Assembly: GCA_037157565.1 (NCBI GenBank)
Contig: JAZHRO010000036.1
Location: 22,122,501 to 22,186,500 of the forward strand
Direction: 5' to 3'
Length of the DNA stretch: 64,000 nt
DNA from: Thalassia testudinum
Lineage: Eukaryota > Streptophyta > Magnoliopsida > Alismatales > Hydrocharitaceae
Position numbers and translations under genes: made by a program. This document shows, piece by piece, positions 35,347-47,348 of this stretch (position 1 is the stretch's first letter; each line of letters starts with the position of its first letter). The notes under the pieces are model-generated. The model did no database searches, had not been told where the DNA came from, and was given only the letters and a program-made list of their open reading frames with translations.

Positions 35347-37018
35347 TGATGAGTCCATTTTAATGGACTATTGTTACGCCTAAGTTAACTCTATTCTTAC
35401 CTTTTAGGTTTGTTCATAACTACATTAAGTTATAGAATGTTTGCATGCATCATTATTTAAGTTTACATCTATTTTATCTCATTCTATAACTTAGTATGTA
35501 ATTATTTTATGTTTTGTTGTTGTAGGAATAATGTTGGAAAAGAACAGGGGGGTGAAATAAATTTCCCCCAACAAATGGCTGCCTTAACTTCACCTCACGC
35601 AACCTCCGGCTGGCCTCAACACCTCCCCAATAGTCATCGGCCAAAATTAGTAAGGGATTTGAAAATCCCTTAACTCGCGTAGGGAGAGGAGATAAAAAAG
35701 AGGCTTGGCAAAGGAGAGGGGGCTGGGTTCTTCTTCTCCACCTGGAGGGGATATCCCTTCTTCTCCACCTTCCCCACCATGGAGAGGGTGGGCACTGTGG
35801 AACCAACCATACATTGCCTTCACCATTCCATCGCACTACCACAGCCACGCTGTTCAAAGCCCCCACCGCGCCCTTGTAGTCCAAGTGCCCTACAGGCACG
35901 CCCTTCAAGTCCCCACTGCAGGCACCTTGTAGGTGCCACACTAGGCACCCGCAGGCGTCGCACCACACACCCACAGGTGCCACGCCATCTCCCTACTAGC
36001 CTGCACCACACCGCACCATCCTCCCCAGTCCTATAGGTACCGCCTCACAACCAAGTGCACACAGCAGGCACTGCGGCACACCCCCCATCACGCTACTGCC
36101 CTCGCACTAAAGCCCCTGCCGCCCCCTTTCACTACCTGCACCAAGCGCCAACAGGCACCCATGCTTGCCACCATCGCCCATAAGCAGCAGCCAAGTGACC
36201 GTAGGCAATGCAATCGCCCGCAAGCAACGCACGCCAGCAACTGCCTGCAGGAGCGCCCTAGCATGCCCTTGCACATGCGCCCAGTGCGCAGTCGTGCGGG
36301 CTACAGTAGCTGCACCACCCTCTCCAAGCGCAGTGCTCCTCCTCCAATAGAGTCAACAGGCTGGCGGCCCTTCTCCACCATTCGTACGTTGGCAGCCACC
36401 TCCAATCGCCACGTCACCACCATCGTGAAGCACGCGTCGAGGCACACCAACCTGTCGACTCTCGCTGCCAATCATGCACGGCCGTCCATGCGAGGAAGAG
36501 AGAGGAGAAATCCTCTATTTTCTCCTCAATTAATATTTACATCTAATGCCATTGCCATGTAGATATTATATTTTATTTAGGCCACATTGCATTGATGCAC
36601 TCATAGTTTCCTGAAATTACTTCACTTGTGTTATGTGCATCATTAAACTTTGAATTTCAAATCAGATTTGCATGCAAGTTGAATTTACATGATATGCCAT
36701 TACACATGCATTATATACATATTTTTGGAGCTTAATTTCTGACATGAAAATTGCATGAATAACCCTGAAATTTTAAAGAAATTACAAGCTCCATTTAAAA
36801 TAGCATATTCCTTGCATTGAAGTCGCGAAAGTGTCTGCGAACAGTATATTCCTCTACTCGTGAATTTATTGGTCTATTCCTCCATGTGGATGCGACATCT
36901 TTATTGTGGTTAAATTTGATATTTAGTTTTGATTGAGAGATTTTTCACCACATAAAACACGACATATCATTCTATTGCTATCATAAATAAGGAAGATTCT
37001 CCTCGTCACATCTTCTCT
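35347..37018 (+). repeat. D1 3' LTR
   Basis: 1672 bp, slightly longer than the 5' copy. Begins TGATGAGTCCATTTTAATGG, ends TCGTCA. Confidence 0.9.
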
Positions 37019-37363
37019 TTGGTCTTCTTCCCGATGCTTTGGATCTAAAGTGCTGTCGCACTTCGCACAAGCAATGCAATCCTTCATCTATTTTCTCTCT
37101 CTCTATTCTTTAGCATAGTTGTTTTAATTCTTAGTTTGAGAATTATTTTCCATTAGAAATAAAAATCTGATTTTCTAAATATTTGGTCTCTATTTCTATG
37201 TTGCATTAGGATAGATTAGGTAGTATGAAAAGCTTTGAAAATTATGTTTTGCCTCCCTACGAACAACTCAGGACTCATCAATTCTGATTTATAAATTTGT
37301 TTATTTTGACGTGATTTGCACTACAATGATAAAAATAATATTTTACACATTTCGCGGCAAACA

Positions 37364-37997
37364 CCCGTGTGGTCTGGTTGAGTTGGGTTGGTTCGATCTG
37401 GGCCAGTATCTGCCTGAAACTATGCAAAAGCACCAAATAAAAACTATGGGCATGTCTTAGTAGTGGTCGATCCAGCCCCTAGTGGGTTGTAGATTCCATG
37501 AACCACTTGGCTTGCCCATTAACAAATTTTTCGGTTGAGGAGGCTAAGTGTGGGCTAAGTTGAGCTAAAATGGCTAAGTATTGGAGAGTTGGTGTTAGTG
37601 TACAGTTTGCTCTATGTGTGTTAAGTGTTGAGTAAGTGTAGTGTAGTGTGTATGCTGGGTGTGTGTTATATGTATATAAGTATACATATATAGTTAGTGT
37701 ATATATATAAGGTTAGTATAGTATGAAAATGCATATAAGTATATATATATATTTTTTTTTGCCTTACTGGATGTAAATATGTTCTAAGGTTTTACATATA
37801 TATGTCTTTAGTGACGTTTAGATGTGTTAGTGTATATAGTTATATATGTTAGTATAATATATAGTATATGTTAGCATAGATAGTCTTTTTGTTTCTATAT
37901 TAAGGCATTGTTTAGATGTTAATGTATATAATTGACCTAGATTAGTTTAGATTAACTTTTGATGCCTTTATACCTGTTTATATGATTAAGGCATAGT
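37364..37997. other. Spacer between C1 and A2
   Basis: No gene. From about 37600 it consists of GTGT- and TATA-rich sequence. The last five bases (ATAGT) are the left TSD of A2. Confidence 0.6.
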
Positions 37998-39392
37998 TGA
38001 TGTAGATATATCCATTTAGGTTAAAATGGTTATCTATGCATGTTCCTAGGCTTAGATTTGCATTCCATATTATAAATATTGCATAGCATGCATCATTCTA
38101 CATTTAGAGTAGTGTATATTTTAGGTTAATTGCGTCCTTTTTGTGGTTAGGAGAGAAGGAGATTTATTTCAGAGCCTTAGATTGACGATCTGATCATACA
38201 AATCTGATCAGGATGACGATCAGAGTCTATCGCCTCTGAAATCGCTTTGATCGAAGTCCTTTAGCACCATATGTAGTCCGAGGAAGATCAACGACCAAGG
38301 GACTATGTGATGTAATCCGGAATTTCAAATGACAAATCTGATTGTGTGGATGGATTCAGATCGACGATCACAGCCCAGCGACGCAAAAATCAACTCAATC
38401 CGACCTCTGTAGCAGCCCCTACAACGGAAAGAAGATGGACGGCTTAGATCATGCCACGTGGTACAACCCAGGCCACCCATGCGCATGCACGCGCACAGCA
38501 GCTCGGGTTCGTGCGGGCATGTGAAGGCATGCATGTGCAACAGTGCAGCAGGTGCGTGACAAGGGTGCACGGAGCGTGCACCAGCACAGCGGTTGGTGGG
38601 TGCGTGGGTAGTCTTCAGTGACGTTTATGACCGTCACTAAATGTCCTGTATGCGAAGTTGATTCTTTCCTCCACTATAAAAGGACCCCTACCCCTCCCAT
38701 TTTTCTTCATCTCTTCCTTTCTTCCCCTCACCACCTCCAAGGCTCTAGAGAGAGCTTGTCCCAAGCCCGGGATGCTCCTCTAGAGTAGAATCAAATATTT
38801 TTCCCTCCCCTCATCCCCATTTGTGGAGCATCCCACAGCCATCTTCTCACCTACTTTGGGAAGTAGATCCTTGCCGCGACGCTGTCCTACCTCGCCTTCC
38901 ATCCTTTGACTCTGTCCTCGTTCGTCCCACTCATCACCACCTTCCTTTAGGCGACATCAGTGTGAGTCGTCCTCCAAGTGACCGTCGAGGAGGATTTCTC
39001 TCACCTATCTCTATCTTTATTGCTTTTGTAGTATAGTTTTCCTACTTTCCTAGTTGTAATAAACATTTGTTTATAAAAATACATGATTGTTTTTCTCTAT
39101 CTCTCTGTCACTCTTTTTATTTTGCAAGTAGGTTAGCTAGAATTCATCAATCTGATCTCTTACCCTATTAAAATACCAAAAAAAATAACAAAAGATAAAA
39201 ACAACAAAAATAAATAAAAAGCGAAATGTGGATTTCAAAATCAAACATTCGTTTCCACGTGTTCGACCTGGGACTCACTTTTCGAGTTTTGATTATAAAT
39301 TTTATCTGATCGATGAATTTTCTCACGAATCGAACTATGATGGTGAGTTTTCCAAACCCGAACCCTTTAAGTGATGAGATTCGCCACTATCA
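37998..39392 (+). repeat. A2 5' LTR
   Basis: 1395 bp. TATA box (CACTATAAAAGG) near 38682-38693, hairpin at 38743-38785 and AATAAA at 39058-39063, giving a U3-R-U5 order. The terminal stem is GATGT..ATATC, with one G-T pair. Confidence 0.88.
38743..38785 (+). promoter_or_regulatory. R-region hairpin of family A LTRs
   Basis: CTCTAGAG at both ends with AGAGC..GCTCC and TCCC..GGGA inside, so nearly the whole 43 bases pair. It begins about 59 bases after the TATA box. Counterparts lie at 3250-3292, 10517-10558, 52949-52991, 57355-57396 and 62760-62802. The outer stem is kept in most copies. Confidence 0.6.
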
Positions 39393-39395
39393 TTT

Positions 39396-39412
39396 TGGCA
39401 TCATTGCTGGGA
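39396..39412 (+). promoter_or_regulatory. A2 primer-binding site
   Basis: TGGCATCATTGCTGGGA, three bases after the LTR end, followed by AGGCAATGCTC. Asp-type and degenerate. Confidence 0.7.
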
Positions 39413-40619
39413 AGGCAATGCTCTTTGGTTTTTTCTTCTTTGCCTACATTACTTACATATTTTTCTAACCTATCTTTCTTCTTCGATTTATTGTCTTGCA
39501 GGAACTCGGTCGAGGAGCCGAGGGCGGTAGATTAGAGTAAAGTGCAGGTAGAGACATTTGTAAGTTTTCCCCCACCTCCCCCACCCTAGATTTCATTTCA
39601 CTACACTAATAACTCAAACTCTAATCAACTTAGGTATTTTTTATAAACCCTAGGATAGATCTGGTTGTTTGTTTGCCACCTCCACCCATCTCATCCCCAC
39701 ATATGTAAAAAAAAATACTCTTCTCTTGTGAGATTTACTGAAAGTGACATACATTAAACACCCACAACTTTTGACTTAAGGCACACCATTCCATTTTGAT
39801 TCTACCATTTAACTAGGATCTAACTTGTGGACCCGGTACACTTCAACTCAATACACATAAGTGAGTAGAAATCTGAATAGGTTAAACATCTATGTGCCTT
39901 AACTAAGTGGTGCAATAGGACAATTGATTGAGCTGTTTGGGCCACACCACTAAAGATAAAAGTCATTCATCAATAGCTTGCCACTTAGGGTTAATCTTTA
40001 GGGCTGAACCATGCACTCCACATTATTTTTTGTTTTCTAAAGGAATATATCTTCACCAGTGCTTTCAAAACTTAGAGTGTTCTCTTGAACTTGATTGAAT
40101 ACACTTAAGATTAAACCCTACAAGCAACTAAACAAGGTTAGACCCTAAAAGATACATCATCAAATAACCTTGTTTGCAAACCTTGGTTGTGCACGCACAC
40201 ACATTTGAATTGATCATTAAGGGCACAACTCATCTAAAGGGTCCATCACATTCCAAGAGCACAATCATCCCAAGCCAAATTAAAACTGAGTAGACGTTAG
40301 CCTTAATGATTGATTCACTCCTCGGGGCTCAGACTGAGATTTTTTTTGATTAATCTGCTTCTGCTGGTCCATCTGATGTCTAGATAGGGGAGTAGCGTCA
40401 AACAACTGTGGCTGGGGGGTACACTAGGAACTGGAGGCACAAGCCAAAGGAAGAACCTTCTCCCCAGCCCCTCCTTCTAACTGATTGGATTGTCTGGATA
40501 AAAGTAGACCAAATCGGTTATAATCTCAAGATATGTCCTGGGAGTTTGTAGGTCATTAGGCTAACCCATCGAAGGATAGGGTTGATTGCTTATATTGCAG
40601 GGCTCCTTTCCTTTTTATG

Positions 40620-40919
40620 ATTTCCCCTCCTATTCTACCATGTATCCTTCCACATCCTACACTCAATTCCCATCCTACCCTTCTACCACCACTTATACCT
40701 AAGATGATTACTATCCCGACTTGACTTATAATTACCCATCCACTAGCCGGGATAACTTTGATTGGGGATATGATATCGGACCTCAGTGTCCAGGGCCTAA
40801 CCCTAGACAACAAGACTATGGTTACTATCCTACCTAGAGCTACAATGATTATAGATTACAACCCTTTGATGATCAACCTAACCCGATCTATAATCAAGAA
40901 GGATATGTTGACTATAACA
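40620..40919 (+). pseudogene. A2 element protein, N-terminal part
   Basis: Reads MYPSTSYTQFPSYPSTTTY with stops, then DDYYPDLTYNYPSTS and FDDQPNPIYNQEGYVDYN. It matches the A1 protein and is cut by B1 at the codons for YNTY. Confidence 0.65.
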
Positions 40920-40924
40920 CCTAC

Positions 40925-42848
40925 TGATGAGCCCATATTTGTGGGCTAATTAGTTACCTAAGTGCCTAGGCATTAGATTAATATTAGCATATACATAGCA
41001 TGCATTAAGATATAAATAATTTAGTTTATATATATTTTCTTGTATGCATTCCATATATAAATTATTTAGCATGCATTAGAATAACATGCATTAGTCTTTT
41101 AGTTACATTATATGCATGTATTAGAATTAACATTTTATTCAGGGTTTGTACATAAATAAACCAATCTTTTTATTATTTATTTTTATTCTCACTTCTTTGC
41201 AGTAAATATGCACCTCTCTGCCACCAGCTGCCCGCACTGAAGGCCAGCATGCAAGGACGACCAGGAGAGGTGGATCTAGTCGGGGTAGCTGAGACTACAA
41301 GGGAGAGGAGGAGGTAGCCAGGCACTTGGAGACGCCGCCCCACTCCACCACCGTGCACTCCACTCCACCACCGTGGTCTCCACGGCCAAACTCCACCACA
41401 CCATGGGTCGGTGAGGTGATAGCTCACCGTGCCAAGCCAGTGGATTCATGCCAAACACCGTACATGAGCCTTCATAGCTCCACTTCACCGTGAGTGTGGC
41501 CACGCCAACCACGCGACCATCATCTTCTTCCCCAACGCATCCAATGCCTCACCGTGCCTTCCAGACACCTCTGGTTAGACCTTTCACCTACATCTCCTCC
41601 GTCAGTTATGACATCCAGGAAGTTTCCCGGATGTCTGACACCTCTCATTGTGCCTCCACACAACAGCTCACTAGCTTTCGCCCACAGCGCAGGCATTCAT
41701 CCCCTCTCTGCGCATACTCTCCACTGTCTTCTCCTCCACGTGTCGTCGCTCAGTTCACGTAGCAGCTGCAACTGCAGCAACATGCGCACAGCCTCTTCAC
41801 GCCACCCACTGTGCTACCCCTCGCCTCCAAATTGCGCACACCTCCTCACCACCCTCCTCGCCACCAGTCCATCAACTCCACTTTGGTTGCGACCATGTAG
41901 GTCGCAACTCCATGCACACCACGTGCGGCTGCAGCGCGCCATTGCCACACCCCCTCGCTATGCCTCCACCATGCCTAGCCGTGCATAACCTCCAGCAGTA
42001 GTCCGTGCGTGCAGTTGCACGTTCTCTCCACACCATGCACTGTTGCTGCACACGACCTACTGCATGCGTGCACATCACTTCCAGTAGCCACACACGGCTG
42101 AACACACATGCACACCACAGCAGGAGCCGCTCACCACCACGTCATTGTTCATCTTCTTCCTTAAAAGAACCCATCTTCGCCACCACCTAATAGCCACCTC
42201 AAGTCATCAAATACGCCGCCAAACTCACCGCTAACATCGCCATACTCCTCGCCGAATTCCATTGCATCTTCCCCCACATCCACAACCGCCGGTATCGCCC
42301 TCACAACCACCAGCAGAACTCCACATTGTCGACGTTGCATCTTCGTTCGGCCGGCCACGGCCACCTCGTGACTCGCCGCCGCCGCGAAGCCCTCTCTCCA
42401 CTTGACCTCTAGCGAGCTCCTCCCCTTCAGCCATCCTCTCCTCCATGTGTGCAAGCCAATTGAAGATCCTTCCCTATTTTTGCACAGTAAAACTTGCATT
42501 AGTTATTACATTTATATGCCTTTGCAAGTTTTGATTTTTTTCTTTTATTAATTAAATATTATGGTACATTTAAGAGAACACCCTCAAATTTCAACGTAAA
42601 TGCAAAATCAGCATGATGAAGTCTTATTATCCTAATTGAGAAGTGGTTTTGACTCGATTTCTTGACGAAATTAATAGTGAACATCGATTTTTGACCCTTG
42701 CAAGTTTTAATAGGCTATTGCCTCCCTGTGGACACGACCCACTCTCTTGTGAGTGGTTAATTTCAATTCAATACTTTGATTAGTTGATTTTCCATCACTT
42801 AAAAATACAATGATAAATCATCTTCAAAAGAGAAAATTCGACATGTCA
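40925..42848 (+). repeat. B1 5' LTR
   Basis: 1924 bp. Starts with the perfect inverted repeat AGCCCA-TATTTG-TGGGCT. The GC-rich part (41200-42450) has many overlapping frames on both strands with no family features. Confidence 0.9.
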
Positions 42849-42850
42849 AA

Positions 42851-42867
42851 TGGCGCCATTGCTTGGG
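42851..42867 (+). promoter_or_regulatory. B1 primer-binding site
   Basis: TGGCGCCATTGCTTGGG, two bases after the LTR. Close to the tRNA-Asp complement. GAGGCGAGG follows. Confidence 0.75.
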
Positions 42868-44209
42868 AGGCGAGGACCCTGTTAGGCTTGCATTTATTTA
42901 ATTATTTGTTCACATTTTATTTGAGGCATTTTTCAATTCGATTATCTATGTGGTGTGAGGTACACATATTTGGAGACATCTTGTCGCACCAGCCTCAAGA
43001 GATCAGGCCATCCTTGACATCGTTGGTGGAGTTGCAACATTGGGAGGAGCATCACACCCACCTCAGTAATGCATTAGTGGACCTTGTTTCCACCGCTGGA
43101 GGAGATATCTAGAGGACCACATCTTCATCTTATCCATTTAGCTATAGATAGTTTTTATTTTTCTTTCTTCTCTTTATTTTAGTACATTCATTTGGAAAAC
43201 CCTTGTTTCGGGGTACATTTTTAAGGGTTTGTTCTCCGATTTTGTTTTAGGCCCGTGTTGGGTATTATTTTTCAGGAGCCTATTCCCTTTTCTTTAGATC
43301 TAGGTTTTTATTTTATTTTTTGGTTGTTTATCCTTTTCTTTGTTTGTGCATAAATAGATATATATATATATAAAACAAGACGAGCTGCCTGCCACTAGGT
43401 CGTATCATTTAGGATTGAATGAGCATCATCTAGATTTAATTTCCTGTCTTGCATATTGCATGAAGAATGTTGGAATCAGGTATGCACTTCTAACTTTGCA
43501 TTTCTACTTGTCATGCAAATGCATTTGGATTAATTTCAAAACCACCTAATCTATATTGAATAGATCTAACAAGTGGTCACATATGTTTCTTGAAAAAGGA
43601 CTAATTAAAGGAGGAACATTTAAAAACTAAGGACTTGATTTTCAAACTTGGCATGTGATTCAAAATGCCAATTCTTTTGCGATTGTATGCATACTTATAT
43701 CTCTTGCACCACGGCATGCACTTAGACACTCCTTAGGTTTTGAACCGCTAGGATTAGAGCCTCCTATTACTGGGGTCTAAAGTGACCCAAACTTTAGTTC
43801 AGAGGTGAAGTTGCCTTCAAACCTTGCAGATTGAGGGTAGTTAAGAAGCACCGCAAAAGCAACGCTTCAAAGGAAGGGATTGACCCTACTTGCATCCCTC
43901 TTTGCCATGTTTCGTGGTGACTACACTTTTTGGGCTTTAGGGAGGATCACCTAAGTCCCAATTAGGTCTTCTTAGGTGTATCGTAGGTCGACAAGTAGGC
44001 ACGTCACTGTTTAGATAACTTGATTTGTCACCTACAAGTGGACTTAAATCTCAAATGCCTAACTAATTAAAGACCTAAAAAGTCCTCTAATTTGTGTTTG
44101 CTTGGGGAATATGATTGTGGTGTGAGATAGAATAGACCACGTTGACTTTCATCCTTTCACATCTTGCCCACACCCTTACCACCACTCTGCGATCTTCGTT
44201 CCCATATGC

Positions 44210-45507
44210 CTAGATGGTCCATCCTTTGATGGACATAATGATAGTCATTGGGACCCGTTTTACTCCTATTATAGGAGTATTGGCCTGGTTAAGCACCAAA
44301 TCAGTGAGCAGAACCTAGGAGAGGGATTTGCCTTGCCCGATATCCCACACACCATAGGAACACCCAACCCACCCTCCCTAATTGATTGTAATGGTTGGAC
44401 AGACACTCCTAGGTACTATAAGCCTGAGCTTGACTTCTCTCCTGATAGAAATGATGACCTCTCCTCCTTGAAGAAGGAAATATAGAAAATGCGTGACGAA
44501 ATGATTAAATTATTAGGAGAGTCTTCGAGAGCAGGCCAGCAAGGAAAAGATGAAATTAGCCACCCAATCTACCCCATTGAGGATGAAGTGCACCCATCTA
44601 CGCTAGATGCATCTCCTGTGGGAGAGCTACACCCTAAGTTGGAGGGAAATTTTAAGGATTATGTAAGGGAGAATAGCCACTTTTCGAGGATTGATTTTGA
44701 AACCTCGCCGCTAGATGACACATCCTTGAGAGGTCCACGCCTTAAGTGGGAGGAGAATATGTATAAAAGTAGTTATACATTAGATGAAGAAAGGTGACAA
44801 CCCGAGGAAGATGATGATCAGGTTGAGTATCCACCTGAATTATATTAGAGTCAAAAGAAGGGAATGATGGTACCATTGGTAGACCTTGACCTAGATTACA
44901 GTATTTTCGTGACATTTGATGAAGTGGGTCAAAGTCAAGTTGTTAATCCCACCCTCCCTTTTGATCATGAGATGGAACTCAAGCCCACCCTTAGGGAACC
45001 AAACCCTAAAGAAAATCACCTATTTGAGGAGTCTGATGATACAATTAGGAACATTTTACCCCAAATAGAGTGCCGAAGGGATCTGCAAAAATGTTAGATG
45101 AATTTAAACCTCGGGTGAATAATGATTTGACGATTGAGGATGATGAATTATGTAAGGAACCTGAACTTAGGATTTGGAGTGACATTAAGGGTGATTATGT
45201 CTTATTTGAAGAATTAGCTCCTGAAGATGTCACGAAGTTGATCAAATCAGGTTTCATTAGTACACCTATTAATGATATTCTTCCTTATGATGATGAAATA
45301 ATGGAAAATGTGGAAGTAACTTTTGAGATTAATGTAGATTCACATATAGACTACGGGGAGGATTTGAGTAGAGAACAAGAACCTGGGGATGAGATTGATA
45401 GGATAATCCCTAGATCTATTGCTTCCAACCTACCTTCATTTGATTTGGAGTCATCCTCTTATTCGCCCATGTCTGAAGGTGAAATTTTGACTCCTGATGA
45501 AGTGTAG
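44210..45507 (+). pseudogene. B1 element protein (broken)
   Basis: The N-terminal block PSFDGHNDSHWDPFYSYY and the helix MRDEMIKLLGESSR are followed by acidic blocks in the same frame past two stops (about 44797 and 44848). A frameshift near 45080 leads into 45070-45507. EYPPELY.SQKKGMMVPL and EPELRIWSDIKGDYVLFEEL match D1. Function unknown; it holds the place of gag but has no zinc knuckle. Confidence 0.6.
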
Positions 45508-46108
45508 GAAGATACTTGTGATAGTACAAGGGATGCTAGGGATGCAATTGAGGAATTAGGAAGGTTGTTAGGAATGGATACCAAGTCGATTAGACCCAAC
45601 CTAGATCTTATGGCCATCTTGCAACCTCAAAATTTGGACACCTTAGACAATCCCTGGCTTAGAGATCTGCTCATTTCTATTTTGACTAGGGGGCTTAACA
45701 GACCAATATATCTTGTAATGGTGTACTAGGTATGGCTTGATGATTTCTATAGTCAGTCCATTACCCTGGGGGTTTATTTCTGCACCATTCCTTCCCCATT
45801 TCTTTTGGAGCATCCTTGTCATCCTCCCCCTACCCATATGGAGGTTGTTATTCCCACCTATCCTTTAGAACCTCCTTCGGTGACCTGGGATGATTTCATT
45901 CCCATCTTGGTTGGATGAGCATTTGCTATCAGGATTCATCATTAGCTTGCCAACATCCTAGGTTATCAGTTTTCTAGGCCAGCATTACTTTGCTCATTTT
46001 TAGGGCCTATTTCTTTGGTTTTTGAACCTGACTTGCAGGTTCTTTGGCTACTCAGCTGCCAACAAAATAATGGTAGCCCAATTCTGACCAAGGTAATACT
46101 CTTCTATG

Positions 46109-46142
46109 CAATGAGGACATTACAGATTTTAGGCATGAGGGG
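46109..46142 (+). promoter_or_regulatory. B1 internal polypurine module
   Basis: CAATGAGGACATTA, eight bases, AGGCATGAGGGGGTG. One stem base differs from the other families. Confidence 0.6.
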
Positions 46143-47309
46143 GTGCAATTGGGGATATACATAGGATTTATACATAGTGCATTCATGCATTTAGCATTCA
46201 GCATTCTACATTGCATACATTTGCATTGATTTAAAAGGAAAAAGAGAATATATATATATATATATATTTTGAGCTTAACTGGCTAGGCTTGCATTCTTAG
46301 TCATAAGACTAAAACTTTAGGTTAGGCTAAGTTGACTCTAGGTGTCTGACTTTAGAAGCTAAGTTGAGCTACTAGCTTTAGACCCTTAGGATCCTTTGTG
46401 GACTTAAAATCTTAAGTAGGAGTTAAGTTGCAAACCATTCCTCAAGAGGAAGGAAAGCAAGGGATTGATTTAAAAGGCTAGGTAGTACCTGGTGTCTTTT
46501 TCTACCTTTTGGTTTATGGGTCCTCGTAACCTAAGCATCCACATTTCACTCACACTGGGTCTTGTGTAAATAGTGATCACCCTAATTCATTTCTTAAGGA
46601 AAATTTGGTTCTCTTAGTTTTGACTTAGGAGAAGCTTGAAAACACAATTTGATTGGAAGAGTTCCTGCCACATGAGAGGTGGAGTGCATACTCACCTTGA
46701 TGATGCGATGATAACATGTCACCTCCTCGGTGCTTGTCTCTTAGGATATCCATCCTACTGGAGGCATGTAAGCACATTGTGCGGTTCAGGTACCATGGGG
46801 GGCCCTATCTTGAAGTGCTGATTGCCGCAGGCCTGAATTCGCTTAAGAAATCCATTGGCGATACTATCTCGAAGTGTCGATTGCCAGGAGTTCTTGGGGT
46901 CGCCATGGGTGATGCTATCTCAAAGCATCGGAAGCCAGGCACCCTTCAAGGTTTGGTGATGGGGACAATGAATCCGACACAGACCGTGTTGATAGCTGAT
47001 CCAAGGTTAGACTTAGAGGAATTAAAAAAAAAAAAAACCTCTTACTCTCTTTCCAGGTTGGCAATCAAACCAACCTCAAATAATTCAGACCAATGCACAT
47101 GCACGGATGCTTTAGTCTCGTGGACCAATAAACTCTAGGGTAGAGCTAGAAATCAAGGAAAGCTATGCTTGCAACTAATCCTTAGCCGACCTAGTTTGTA
47201 ACTTAGCAACTACTTGGGAACCTTAGGTCTAAAATCTGAACTTAATATGTTTCTAAAGGAAGACTGATTGGGTTGGCTAGTTCACTTGGAGAGCTGGGTT
47301 ATTGCTTGA
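46143..47309 (+). other. B1 3' non-coding region
   Basis: No supported gene. It has a TA repeat (46250-46268) and three related segments near 46795-46940 (ATCTTGAAGTGCTGATTGCC, ATCTCGAAGTGTCGATTGCC, ATCTCAAAGCATCGGAAGCC), a small diverged tandem repeat of about 60 bp. Confidence 0.5.
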
Positions 47310-47311
47310 GT

Positions 47312-47348
47312 TTGCTAGGGACTAGCAAAAATAAGGCATGGGGGCATT
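47312..47348 (+). promoter_or_regulatory. B1 terminal polypurine tract with upstream stem-loop
   Basis: TTTGCTAG-GGA-CTAGCAAA (perfect 8-bp stem), four bases, AGGCATGGGGGCATT, then the LTR. Confidence 0.82.

Larger units (their letters stand above)
28897..37018 (+). mobile_element. Element D1, non-autonomous LTR retrotransposon
   Basis: Perfect TSD CATCT (28892-28896 and 37019-37023). LTRs 28897-30496 and 35347-37018 start TGATGAG and end TCGTCA. The primer site is at 30499-30515 and the polypurine tract at 35331-35346. The 4.85-kb interior has the best-preserved coding region of the window but no polymerase domains. Inserted in the C1 3' LTR. Confidence 0.92.
2172..37363 (+). mobile_element. 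Element C1, non-autonomous LTR retrotransposon, heavily nested
   Basis: The LTR begins TGATTGCAC at 2172 and again at 25026. It ends in AACA at 18163 and 37363. The 5' LTR is followed by an Asp-type primer site, and the 3' LTR is preceded by a polypurine-like tract. Flanks are CCCAT (2167-2171) and CCCGT (37364-37368), a 5-bp TSD with one change that fits CpG decay. Without insertions A1, G1, F1 and D1 the element is about 8.7 kb. Its interior has short broken frames and no polymerase domain. It is the host of most of the left half of the window and therefore older than the elements inside it. The orientation follows from the primer-site and polypurine order. Confidence 0.85.
25026..37363 (+). 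repeat. C1 3' LTR, split by F1 and D1
   Basis: Parts 25026-25528, 28195-28891 and 37024-37363 correspond to the 5' LTR parts. It starts with the perfect inverted repeat GATTGC-ACA-GCAATC. It is preceded by the stem-loop TTTGCTAG-GGA-CTAACAAG and AGGCATGG (24990-25025). Confidence 0.85.

Noticed and set aside
37600..37990. TA- and GT-rich spacer considered as a MITE
   Set aside because: No terminal inverted repeats or target duplication could be found.
41173..42499. Open frames in the B1 5' LTR (and 47606-48983 in the 3' LTR)
   Set aside because: Overlapping on both strands in the GC-rich LTR, not collinear between the two LTRs, no known domains.
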